From Reichenbachiella agarivorans (GTDB lineage Bacteria; Bacteroidota; Bacteroidia; Cytophagales; Cyclobacteriaceae), in contig NZ_CP106679.1 in the NCBI RefSeq assembly GCF_025502585.1, positions 3,999,501 through 4,063,500 of the forward strand: a stretch of DNA of 64,000 bases. Reading direction: 5' to 3'. The first letter of the stretch is position 1. Each line of letters starts with the position of its first letter. Made by a program: the position numbers and the translations under genes. The notes under the pieces are model-generated. The model ran no database searches and was not told the DNA's origin. It worked only from the letters and a program-made list of their open reading frames with translations. This document shows positions 1 to 8,678 of this stretch, in pieces.

Positions 1-2241
1 CGCCAGCACAACGCCCGTACTGGAGGTCTACCCGTGACTGGCATGGGTTGGTATCGCAAACACTTCGACGTACCAGCAGATATGAACAACAAACGTATCT
101 CCATCGAATTTGACGGAGCGATGAACGATGCCTACGTCTGGGTCAACGGCCAGTTGGTTGGCAATCGCCCATTTGGCTATATCGGTTTTGAATTTGACAT
201 CACGGATCATATCCGATTCGGAAAAGAAAACGTAATCGCCGTACGCCTCAACCCCAAAGATCTGAGCTCTAGATGGTATCCTGGAGCAGGTCTATACAGA
301 AATGTTAGGATCAAATACAACGAAACTACACATATCGCGCAGTGGGGTACCTACATCACCACGCCAGAGATCAGCGATGAGCAAGCACACATCAAGATTG
401 AAACCAAAATAAATGGCTCAAAAGCTACTGAGGCACAACTCAGAACTACGATCATCGACGCTCAAGATCAGACCATCGCCACACAAACTCAGGCTATCAC
501 AACAGCCATCATAGATACAGAATTGAGCGTCAAAAGCCCCAATCGCTGGCAGCCTGATGCCCCATATCTTTATACGCTAGTGTCTGAAGTGCTAGATGAT
601 GACCAGGTGATCGATCGATACGAGTCCCCATTCGGCATACGTACCATCGAAGTGACCGTCAATGACGGTCTGCTGGTCAACGGCGAGCGTCTGCAGCTCA
701 ACGGCGTGTGTATGCACCACGATCTCGGCCCACTGGGTGCTGCGGTCAACTACAGAGCAACCGAGCGACAAGTCGAAATCCTCCAAAATATGGGGGTCAA
801 TGCCATTCGTACTAGCCACAACCCTCCATCGCCTGAGCTACTCGATATCTGCGACAAAAAAGGTGTCGTGGTGATCGTGGAAGCCTTCGATGAGTGGCAG
901 ATGGGCAAAGTAGAAAATGGTTACAACCTCCTTTTCGACGAATGGCACGAACGTGATCTAAGAGATATGATCAAACGTGACCGCAACCACCCCTCTGTCG
1001 TCATGTGGAGCATTGGCAATGAAATCCTAGAGCAGTCGCAAAAAGACGGTTGGAAACTTACCAAGCACCTCTCAGATATTTGCCACGACGAAGACCCTAG
1101 TCGTAAAACCACCATAGGGTTCAACTACTATCCTGCACCCTACAAGAACCAGTTGGCGTTTCAAGTCGACGTAGTAGGGCTCAACTACTGGCCTCTACAG
1201 CTCAAAGAGTTAAGAGAACAGTACCCTGATATGATCCTATATGGCTCAGAAACCTCCTCCCAAACGAGTAGCCGAGGAATCTACCACCTACCTATCCAAG
1301 CTGATGTAGTCAAAGAAACAGGTCAAGTTTCCAGCTATGACGGGACCGTGGGACCTCCGTGGGCATACCCACCAGATGTAGAGTTTGAGCAACAAGAGCT
1401 CAATCCGCATTCGCTGGGCGAGTTTATGTGGACGGGTTTTGACTATCTGGGAGAGCCTACTCCCTATGGCGGTCGTGACAACTCTACCAATGGCTACTGG
1501 AATGACGACTGGCCGTCTCACTCGTCTTACTTTGCGCCGATAGATCTCACTGGCCTGCCCAAGGATCGCTACTATCTCTACCAGAGCCAGTGGACAGAAA
1601 CGCCGATGGTACATGTTTTGCCTCACTGGAACTGGGAAGGAAAAGAGGGAGAAGAAATTCCTATCTATGCCTACACCAATGCTCAGGAAGTAGAGCTCTT
1701 CGTCAACGGCAAGTCCATGGGTAAAAAAGTGAAAGGAAAAGACAAAACACCTATTCCCGCCGAATTTCACTTTTTTGAGAAAGGAACCTATATGAGTCCA
1801 TACAGACTGAGCTGGTCTGTTCCCTACGAGCCAGGCACATTGGAAGTAGTGGCTTACAAAGACGGCAAAGAAGTCGCCAGAAAGTCTGTCAACACGGCTG
1901 GAACCGCTGCCCAAATCCAGCTGAGTCCTGATCGCCAGGAGATCACAGCCGACGGCAAAGATTTGTCATTCATCACGGTGAGTGTTAGAGACGAAGAAGG
2001 CAATCTGGTACCAGATGCTTCTCACATGATCCACTTTGAAGTTGATGGTGCAGGCAAAATCGCCGCTGTAGGCAATGGAGACCCCAGATGTCTACTGAGC
2101 TTCAAAGGAGACAAGATGGAAGCCTTCAGCGGACAAATGATGCTGATCGTACAGTCTCAAAATGGTAAAAACGGAGAAATCAAAATCAAAGCCAGTGCAG
2201 AGGGCTTGCCAATGGCAGAAAGCACTATTCAATCGTTTTAA
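1..2241 (+). CDS. GH2 family beta-galactosidase, 5' truncated by window edge
   Basis: Glycoside hydrolase family 2 enzyme, expected to release terminal beta-galactose from galactan oligosaccharides, probably in the periplasm. The reading frame is open from base 1 and already shows the GH2 N-terminal sugar-binding motif (TGGLP...GWYRKHF), so the GTG at 34 is unlikely to be the true start and the N-terminus lies outside the window. Order seen: sugar-binding jelly-roll domain, Ig-like domain, TIM barrel, then C-terminal beta domains including an Ig-like module near the end (about 1910-2235). The acid/base Glu lies in WSIGNE (codon 1021-1023) and the likely nucleophile in YGSETS (codon 1249-1251). 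There is no T9SS tail. A strong terminator follows. The sulfatase and GH86 neighbours suggest an agar or porphyran oligosaccharide substrate; exact linkage specificity cannot be read from sequence. Confidence 0.9.
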   Translation, partial: RQHNARTGGLPVTGMGWYRKHFDVPADMNNKRISIEFDGAMNDAYVWVNGQLVGNRPFGYIGFEFDITDHIRFGKENVIAVRLNPKDLSSRWYPGAGLYRNVRIKYNETTHIAQWGTYITTPEISDEQAHIKIETKINGSKATEAQLRTTIIDAQDQTIATQTQAITTAIIDTELSVKSPNRWQPDAPYLYTLVSEVLDDDQVIDRYESPFGIRTIEVTVNDGLLVNGERLQLNGVCMHHDLGPLGAAVNYRATERQVEILQNMGVNAIRTSHNPPSPELLDICDKKGVVVIVEAFDEWQMGKVENGYNLLFDEWHERDLRDMIKRDRNHPSVVMWSIGNEILEQSQKDGWKLTKHLSDICHDEDPSRKTTIGFNYYPAPYKNQLAFQVDVVGLNYWPLQLKELREQYPDMILYGSETSSQTSSRGIYHLPIQADVVKETGQVSSYDGTVGPPWAYPPDVEFEQQELNPHSLGEFMWTGFDYLGEPTPYGGRDNSTNGYWNDDWPSHSSYFAPIDLTGLPKDRYYLYQSQWTETPMVHVLPHWNWEGKEGEEIPIYAYTNAQEVELFVNGKSMGKKVKGKDKTPIPAEFHFFEKGTYMSPYRLSWSVPYEPGTLEVVAYKDGKEVARKSVNTAGTAAQIQLSPDRQEITADGKDLSFITVSVRDEEGNLVPDASHMIHFEVDGAGKIAAVGNGDPRCLLSFKGDKMEAFSGQMMLIVQSQNGKNGEIKIKASAEGLPMAESTIQSF

Positions 2242-2260
2242 GAACTCACAATTATGCTTC

Positions 2261-2291
2261 AAAACCCACAACATTTATTGTTGTGGGTTTT
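2261..2291 (+). terminator. Rho-independent terminator after the GH2 gene
   Basis: A perfect 12-bp stem, AAAACCCACAAC (2261-2272) pairing with GTTGTGGGTTTT (2280-2291), encloses a 7-nt loop 20 nt downstream of the GH2 stop. The flanking A and T runs would let it work on both strands. The facing gene on the minus strand ends at 2465. Confidence 0.8.
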
Positions 2292-2464
2292 CCTCCTTAT
2301 CACTATTCAAATTACATCCCTTTTCTATTGGTCTTTCTGATCTCTGCCTCCCTTCATGTGCAAAATATGATCGCCACGAATATAAAACGGGCGTCTTCCA
2401 ACTTTACAACAATGATCAGACAGTCATTGGACCTTCTACCATCCAGAAATAAAATAGAGAATAT

Positions 2465-3478
2465 CTACTTTTTCAACCCAAGCACCTCCACACTATTCAA
2501 CTCTGGGCCACCGCCTCTGTTGCCACTGCCTGCGCCGATGTAGAGCTTGTCATCAACGATAGCAGCATTCGTACCATGTCGGCCTTGGTTGAGTTTTGGC
2601 AGTGCTTCCCAGCTTTCTTTCCTAGCATCCAGATAGTAGGCTTCATTTCTAGCTGGGTTATCTCCTGTTTCTCCACCTACATAGATCAACCCTTTTTTCC
2701 ATGCTGCTATCCCTGCTCCTGCAGATGGAATAGGCAGCTCAGTGGAGAGCGTCGACCATTGACCACTTTTTAGATCATACACATCCACCTCGGTGACTAC
2801 CGCCTGAAAGAAAGCCATAAAATTGCCTTCTTCATGATGGCTGGTATTTCTTCCTCCAAGCGCATAGAGTTTATGATTTACAATGGCTGCAGTACTATGA
2901 TCACGGATATGAGGCACATCGGGCAAGCTCTCCCAGGTATTGCTAGATACATGATATACATCCATCATGGCATTAGTTCCACTGGTATGACCATAGGTGA
3001 TTCCGTTGACCAAATAGATGTTATCTCCATCCACTACTACACCACCTGCGCCTCGCTGGCGTTCTTTGGGGATTTCGAATATTGTATTCCACTGATCTGT
3101 GACTGGGTCGTACACATACACCTGGCCGATTGGTTGCTCCTTAGGATATCCACCGGTAAGACCGCCGACAACATAGATTTTGTCTCCCACCACTACTGGT
3201 GTGATATGATGCATTTCGATAGGAGTAGGTTGCTTTTGTGTCCATTCATTGGTTTCTAAATCTAAAACCTCGACAGGCTTGACTCCTCGCCCACCTATCA
3301 AGTAGAGATTACCAGAAAAAATCACCAATCCTGACTCATGCCTTGGAGTAGCTTGACCGATAGTCTCTAGCGCATGCCACTGTCCAGCCGATGGATATGC
3401 AAGTGTACAAAAGGCAATGATTACCCCTACTCCAAACATCACTTTTCTATTCTTATTCATGAGATCAATATTAGACAT
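2465..3478 (-). CDS. Secreted Kelch-repeat beta-propeller protein
   Basis: About 337 residues with an N-terminal hydrophobic export signal (residues about 12-30, ending near SAGQ) followed by five to six Kelch blades. The blades carry the typical GG doublet and spaced Tyr/Trp pattern, for example LYLIGGRG, IYVVGGL, LYALGGRN and IYVGGET. Kelch propellers of this kind act in carbohydrate binding, as sugar-acid mutarotase/epimerase-like enzymes, or as oxidase scaffolds. I see no galactose-oxidase copper ligands, so I do not assign a reaction. It lies between the GH2 and GH86 genes and is divergent from the GH86 gene, so a role in the same galactan pathway is likely but inferred. The start may be Met1 or Met7 (3460); Met7 gives the more usual signal peptide. 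Confidence 0.75.
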   Translation of the reverse strand: MSNIDLMNKNRKVMFGVGVIIAFCTLAYPSAGQWHALETIGQATPRHESGLVIFSGNLYLIGGRGVKPVEVLDLETNEWTQKQPTPIEMHHITPVVVGDKIYVVGGLTGGYPKEQPIGQVYVYDPVTDQWNTIFEIPKERQRGAGGVVVDGDNIYLVNGITYGHTSGTNAMMDVYHVSSNTWESLPDVPHIRDHSTAAIVNHKLYALGGRNTSHHEEGNFMAFFQAVVTEVDVYDLKSGQWSTLSTELPIPSAGAGIAAWKKGLIYVGGETGDNPARNEAYYLDARKESWEALPKLNQGRHGTNAAIVDDKLYIGAGSGNRGGGPELNSVEVLGLKK

Positions 3479-3636
3479 TTAGGAACAAAAAAGTACTCCT
3501 GTATTCCCATACAACGATTTGTATCACACAGAAAACCATTTGGACAATAGATATTCTCAATTAAAAATCCTTCCCCTCAATCATCAACAGTACCACCCCC
3601 ACGAAATCTATCCACAAGTCCTAAATTAACATCATT

Positions 3637-3653
3637 CATCTGAATAACAGATG
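3637..3653. promoter_or_regulatory. Inverted repeat upstream of the first GH86 gene
   Basis: CATCTG (3637-3642), five bases, then CAGATG (3648-3653), a perfect short palindrome 14 nt before the annotated GH86 start. It could be an operator or a small mRNA hairpin. It is short enough to be chance. Confidence 0.25.
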
Positions 3654-3667
3654 GTTAACAAACAACT

Positions 3668-6586
3668 ATGATTATGAAACACGATTACATCAAAACACGG
3701 ATGGAAGGAATAATCCTATCCAAAAGAATGTGGGTCACTTTGACCTTGTTCTTCATCACCACACTATCATTTTCACAAACCAGCGTCAACATATCTCCCA
3801 AAGTACAACGCTACGTTGGCAATGTCTCTCAGCTGGATAGAACCAAATATTTCAATCTACACTCTATCAGTACAGATAGTGACCATAATACCTTTTACAG
3901 CAACTATAATGTAGGAAAAGGTCGTAGTTTTTGGGGACCTTTCTCCTACTCCAATAGCAAAGGCAATGCTGTAGGTAGCTATCCCGCCCCCAAATCTGGA
4001 GGATCTGGCACACGTAATGTCAGTCGCTATATAGCTACTGAACATCCAGCAGCAGTCTTCGTCGATGGTATCAATGTACAAACTGCGGCAGATTGGGCAG
4101 CAGAGTATTACTTGGATTTTGTAGATGCTTCGGGTCGACCTGAATTTTTCGAACCAATGAATGAGCCCTTTGTACACGCCAAGGACTTTTACAGTGGTCC
4201 ATGGAGCAACAGCGAGAACGATCGCATCAAACTGCAAATGGCACAACTCTTTGATGCGGTAGGTTCCAAGTTTCATGCTACACCAGAGCTGTCCAATATG
4301 AAAATTCTGGGTTACTCTTCCGCTTGGCCTTCCTTGGAGTTGAATAATTTCGGTCATTGGGACGAAAACATGAAGATGTTTATGGATGTAGCGGGTGCCA
4401 ATATGGACGCCTTTGCTACGCATCTGTATGATGGAGTCAATGTATCTGGTCAGGACAATAAGCGGTCGGGAAGCAACTCAGAGGCTATCCTCGACCTCAT
4501 AGAAACCTACAGCTACACCAAATGGGGTACCGTGAAACCTCACGCTATCTCCGAATATGGCGCCATCGAGCAGGGATATGGCGACAACTACTCCGATATA
4601 GCCAGCATACAAACTGTACGCTCGATCAATCATATCCTTTTCAATCTACTGGAGAGAGAAAATAAAATGGCAATTTCGATCCCATTCATCACAGGCAAAG
4701 CAGAATGGCACATCACGGCTGCCAATAACTACCAGCCCTACCAAGCAGCACTCTTCAAACCAACCAATATTGGACAACCTAATCCCGCTAGTTGGGAATA
4801 CACACCACGCATTCACTTCTACGAACTGTGGAAAGACGTAGCAGGTACACGCACATATGTATCCAGTAACAATCCCGATATCCAGGTACAAGGTTTTGTC
4901 AACGGCAACAAACTCTATGTGGCTCTCAACAATCTGGACGAAGGTCAGGAGACGATCAACCTCAACTTTGCACAACAAATCTCAGGTCTACAAAATGTCA
5001 AAATCAAAAGTCTGAAAATATACGACCAAAGCATGCCCAATATGAGCATCACCAATCAGGGCAATGCACCATCCAGTATGACCCTACTTGGAGGAGAAAC
5101 CGTCGTGTTGGAGTACAGCTACAGCAACAACATCAGCTTCGACAATGTGATTCGAAGCAAGAAATACTATACGAGCAAACATCTCCAAAGCATCAATGCC
5201 AATACTGCTATCAGCTTCACATTCAACAACGTGACAACAGGCACAGGCACTGCAGTGCTTCACATGGGGATTGGGCGCAAACACGACAAATCCAAAGCAC
5301 CTGAAGTAAAAGTCAACGGCACTACCGTAAGTGTACCGTCCAATTGGAAAGGCTATGACCAAGCCAATAGAGATGACTTCTTTGGAACTATTGACATCCC
5401 TGTGCCTATGAATTTGATTCAGAGCAACAACAGCATCACGGTCAAATTTCCTGACGGAGGTGGACATGTCAGTTCTATGATACTGGAGGTCAACAAGTAC
5501 GATCAAGCCGTAAGTGTCAATGACGATATCGGTTTCGTCAATCCTCCTAGCACTATCGAATCCAACACTTCCTTGAGTTTTGAGGTGAGCTACGCTGCAA
5601 GTACGACTCGTGATCTGATCGTAGAGTTTTGGTCATCTACTGGTTGGTTGGCCCAAGGCAAAACAGTAGTCAATGCTGGCAGTGGCATAACTGCGGTAAA
5701 TGTAAACCTGACTACTGCCCCTAGTCCTGGATCAGGCTATGTAATCAAAACCAGCATCAGACCGACCAACGGCAACTGGACCACTGCACTAGATACAGAT
5801 CAAGCCAACAACATCACGGTAACAGCTCCTGCCATTCAAACTCCCTACAGCGGTACTGCTGCTACTGTGCCTGGCACAGTACAAGCGGAGAACTATGATG
5901 TAGGAGGAGAAGGTGTTGCCTACCATGATACGGATGCAAGTAATCAAGGCAATCAGTACAGAACCGACGGTGTGGATATAGAAGCCTGCAGTGATACGGA
6001 CGGTGGGTACAACATCGGCTGGATGAATACTGGAGAATGGCTAGAATATACAGTCAACTTCACCGTGACTCAAAACTATGATTTCTTTCCACGTCTGGCA
6101 TCACTCAATGGTGGTGCACAATATCGACTCTTGATTGATGGAGTAGATGTAACAGGCACTAAAAACCTAACAGCAACAGGTGGCTGGCAAAGCTACACCA
6201 CCCATCATCTCAGAGACGTGCATGTGACCAGTGGACTGCATCTGGTTCGTTTTGAAGTGATCAGTGGAGGGATAAACCTCAACAGCTGGGCCGCCTGGCA
6301 AGCTCAAAATGGTACAAGAATAGCTATCGTATCAAAGGAAGATGAACCCAGAGATATCAGCGTGTATCCCAATCCGCTCGATGAAGATGTACTCAACATA
6401 CAACTCAACCACAACGAACCCAGTACGCTCAGCATCTATGACATAAACGGTCGTTTGGCATACAAACAAGAAATAGAAAATAATACCCTAAGCATACAGA
6501 GACAACTCCTTCCCCAACCTGGTCTCTATCTATTGCACATTCAAAGCAGCTATGGTTTGATCACTAGAAAACTAATCCTAGAATAA
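3668..6586 (+). CDS. GH86 beta-agarase/porphyranase with CBM6 and T9SS signal
   Basis: Secreted endo-enzyme of glycoside hydrolase family 86, which cleaves beta-1,4 links in agarose or porphyran. Residues about 20-37 form a signal peptide. The catalytic TIM-barrel region spans about 40-500, with acid/base candidate Glu166 (FEPMNEPFVH) and nucleophile candidate Glu296 (AISEYG), followed by beta domains. A CARDB-like beta domain (about 625-715) and a CBM6 (about 725-875, with NIGWMNTGEWLEY) follow. The T9SS type A signal begins at VYPNP near 898, so the protein is probably surface-anchored or released. The annotated start leaves about 20 residues before the hydrophobic segment; Met21 (3728) is an alternative. 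It is a clear paralogue of the enzyme at 8679-11021, and its CARDB-CBM6-T9SS tail is shared with the next gene. Agarase and porphyranase activity cannot be separated by eye. Confidence 0.9.
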   Translation: MIMKHDYIKTRMEGIILSKRMWVTLTLFFITTLSFSQTSVNISPKVQRYVGNVSQLDRTKYFNLHSISTDSDHNTFYSNYNVGKGRSFWGPFSYSNSKGNAVGSYPAPKSGGSGTRNVSRYIATEHPAAVFVDGINVQTAADWAAEYYLDFVDASGRPEFFEPMNEPFVHAKDFYSGPWSNSENDRIKLQMAQLFDAVGSKFHATPELSNMKILGYSSAWPSLELNNFGHWDENMKMFMDVAGANMDAFATHLYDGVNVSGQDNKRSGSNSEAILDLIETYSYTKWGTVKPHAISEYGAIEQGYGDNYSDIASIQTVRSINHILFNLLERENKMAISIPFITGKAEWHITAANNYQPYQAALFKPTNIGQPNPASWEYTPRIHFYELWKDVAGTRTYVSSNNPDIQVQGFVNGNKLYVALNNLDEGQETINLNFAQQISGLQNVKIKSLKIYDQSMPNMSITNQGNAPSSMTLLGGETVVLEYSYSNNISFDNVIRSKKYYTSKHLQSINANTAISFTFNNVTTGTGTAVLHMGIGRKHDKSKAPEVKVNGTTVSVPSNWKGYDQANRDDFFGTIDIPVPMNLIQSNNSITVKFPDGGGHVSSMILEVNKYDQAVSVNDDIGFVNPPSTIESNTSLSFEVSYAASTTRDLIVEFWSSTGWLAQGKTVVNAGSGITAVNVNLTTAPSPGSGYVIKTSIRPTNGNWTTALDTDQANNITVTAPAIQTPYSGTAATVPGTVQAENYDVGGEGVAYHDTDASNQGNQYRTDGVDIEACSDTDGGYNIGWMNTGEWLEYTVNFTVTQNYDFFPRLASLNGGAQYRLLIDGVDVTGTKNLTATGGWQSYTTHHLRDVHVTSGLHLVRFEVISGGINLNSWAAWQAQNGTRIAIVSKEDEPRDISVYPNPLDEDVLNIQLNHNEPSTLSIYDINGRLAYKQEIENNTLSIQRQLLPQPGLYLLHIQSSYGLITRKLILE

Positions 6587-6600
6587 CCCAGAAACTATCA

Positions 6601-6632
6601 GCCAACCCTTCACAGGGGTTGGCTATTTTTTT
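6601..6632 (+). terminator. Rho-independent terminator after the first GH86 gene
   Basis: GCCAACCC (6601-6608) pairs with GGGTTGGC (6616-6623), followed by TATTTTTTT. It lies 14 nt after the stop and separates this gene from the CBM6 protein that starts at 6669. Confidence 0.8.
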
Positions 6633-6668
6633 AGAAAAATCATTTTTTTCACATAAACCAATTTAATT

Positions 6669-8609
6669 ATGAATGTTAGACCCATTTCTATCTTTCTGCT
6701 TTTGGCAATGGTCATAAGCGTTAATCTCCAAGCCCGTCAGTTTTTTGACAAGAGCAAGGATTTACTACTAGCCAACTTTGATTTAAAACCAGATGAAGAT
6801 GACATCCATTCGGCAGCAGCCCTAGCCAGTATGCTCCAGCACCCAGATCTGGCAGGCATTGATTACTATGTAGTAGCTGGTGCATACGGACAGCAAGGCG
6901 GCACTTACATTACTTCTGCTGTACCTGGTTTTTACAACAGTTTATTTGGTACACAAAACCAAAAATGGACTGATGCACATAACAATTGGAGCGCTTCGGT
7001 GACAAGGGTGCGAGACAAAGTAAAATCCGTCCTCAATGCTGGAGGAAAGGTGTTTGTACAGGAAGCTGGGCAATCGGACTTTACCTACGACCTCTGTCAG
7101 GCACTCTTGAACGATGGAGTGACAGCTGCTACCATCCAGTCAAAAATCATCGTAGTTCAACACAGCCAATGGAATGAAGACCAAGCGACACAGTGGAAAC
7201 TAAACTGGGTCAAGAACAACACAGACTACAACAAGATCGACGATGGCAATAGCTCCAACAGCACACCAGGCTACAACACCTCCAATACTACCTGGATGAA
7301 CCAGGCCAAAGCGGCAAGTAACCCCAATGCAGCCTCCAAGAGCTATTGGACACAAGCTGACCAAATCTGTGACAACTGGAATGCCTCATGGGAAAATCCC
7401 AACATCGCTGGTGGCGGTGTTGATTTTTCAGATTGCTCCGAAAACTGGTGGATATTCAACATAGGCTCAGATGCCGACAACATCAGTAAATTCTGGAATC
7501 GCTATGTCGTCAATACCCCGTCAAGTGGTGGTACAGATGACATCAGCTGCAATTCCCTGCCTAGCAGTATTGCCTCATCGACCACTATCTCAGTCTCTGT
7601 TCCGTACATTGCCAGTCAATCCAGAGATGTGGTAGTAGAGTTTTGGAACAACAGCTGGATCGCTACAGGTAGTACTACTGTAGGTGCAGGTAGTGGTACG
7701 GCCACTGTCATCATCAATCTAAACAGTGCTCCTGCGGTCGGTAGCAACTATATATTGAAGACCAGCATCCGTCCCGTGGGAGCTACCTGGCAGCAGAATC
7801 TGGACTTTTGTCAGATCAACAATCTGACCGTAACCAATGGAGGAGGTAATCAAGCAGCCTATGGTGGTACTCCTTGGTCTATCCCAGGAAGAATAGAGGC
7901 TCAAGACTATGATATGGGAGGTGAAGGTGTTGCCTATCACGATACAGACGCTACCAACAATGGTGGTCAATATCGCACCGACGGTGTGGATATAGAAAAC
8001 AACGGAGATAGCAGTGGCAACTTCAATATAGGTTGGATGAACACTGGTGAATGGTTGGAATACACGACTAACGTCAATTCCACCATGAATTACCACTTCT
8101 ATGTCAGAGTGAGTTCCATCAACGGCAATGGCCAGTTCAAAATTCTGGTCGATGGCAATGATGTATCTAGCACCCAATCTGTACCCAATACGGGTGGCTG
8201 GCAAAGTTATACTACACTGACCATCCCCAACGTCAACCTCTCGTCAGGGCAGCATGTGGTACGCATAGAGGTAGTATCTGGAGGAATGAATCTCAATTTT
8301 TGGTCTGCATGGGCTTCTCCTAACGCTCGTATGCTAAGTGAAAATGAAACGAAACTCTCTGATGAACTCTCACAGGTCACAGTCTATCCTATGCCATTAA
8401 CTCATGGTGATCTGACAGTACAATTGCACCAAAATAGCAATCGTCAAACTCAGATCGCTCTCTTTTCCTTGGATGGAAGGGTACTCCCTATTCAATACCA
8501 TGAAGAGAATGCTAAAATCATCATCACCAATGCATCAATACCAAAAGGAATTTCATTACTTAGAATTGGCACAGACCAAAATACACAAACAATAAGAGTG
8601 AAAAAATAG
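6669..8609 (+). CDS. Secreted CBM6 protein with unrecognised N-terminal domain, T9SS signal
   Basis: 646 residues. A signal peptide (1-22, ending LQARQ) precedes a domain of about 260 residues that I do not recognise with certainty. It opens with NFDLKPDEDD followed by a helix with AAALASML, which loosely recalls the acidic N-terminal strand of nucleoside-hydrolase-like folds, and later has VVQHSQWNED and a Trp/Asn-rich stretch. Residues about 289-390 are a CARDB-like beta domain, about 396-545 a CBM6 (GGEGVAYHDTDATN, NIGWMNTGEWLEY), and about 571-646 a T9SS type A tail. The CARDB, CBM6 and tail modules closely match those of the GH86 enzyme upstream. The modules imply it binds the same galactan; catalytic function of the N-domain is open. 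Confidence 0.85.
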   Translation: MNVRPISIFLLLAMVISVNLQARQFFDKSKDLLLANFDLKPDEDDIHSAAALASMLQHPDLAGIDYYVVAGAYGQQGGTYITSAVPGFYNSLFGTQNQKWTDAHNNWSASVTRVRDKVKSVLNAGGKVFVQEAGQSDFTYDLCQALLNDGVTAATIQSKIIVVQHSQWNEDQATQWKLNWVKNNTDYNKIDDGNSSNSTPGYNTSNTTWMNQAKAASNPNAASKSYWTQADQICDNWNASWENPNIAGGGVDFSDCSENWWIFNIGSDADNISKFWNRYVVNTPSSGGTDDISCNSLPSSIASSTTISVSVPYIASQSRDVVVEFWNNSWIATGSTTVGAGSGTATVIINLNSAPAVGSNYILKTSIRPVGATWQQNLDFCQINNLTVTNGGGNQAAYGGTPWSIPGRIEAQDYDMGGEGVAYHDTDATNNGGQYRTDGVDIENNGDSSGNFNIGWMNTGEWLEYTTNVNSTMNYHFYVRVSSINGNGQFKILVDGNDVSSTQSVPNTGGWQSYTTLTIPNVNLSSGQHVVRIEVVSGGMNLNFWSAWASPNARMLSENETKLSDELSQVTVYPMPLTHGDLTVQLHQNSNRQTQIALFSLDGRVLPIQYHEENAKIIITNASIPKGISLLRIGTDQNTQTIRVKK

Positions 8610-8619
8610 GAGGATTAAA

Positions 8620-8653
8620 AAGTAAAAAAGCCAGAAAACTGGCTTTTTTACTT
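8620..8653. terminator. Bidirectional terminator between convergent genes
   Basis: AAGTAAAAAAGCCAG (8620-8634) and CTGGCTTTTTTACTT (8639-8653) form a perfect 15-bp stem with a 4-base loop. It sits between the CBM6 gene (stop 8609) and the convergent GH86 gene (stop 8679) and has T runs on both strands. Confidence 0.85.
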
Positions 8654-8678
8654 TGACTTAACCATTATAAACTATTAT

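Noticed and set aside
1288-1914. 208-residue open frame on the minus strand inside the GH2 gene
   Set aside because: It lies entirely within the conserved GH2 coding sequence and its translation shows no domain or signal. It is a shadow frame.
3857-4423. 188-residue open frame opposite the first GH86 gene
   Set aside because: It overlaps the catalytic domain coding region and has no recognisable protein features. It is a shadow frame.
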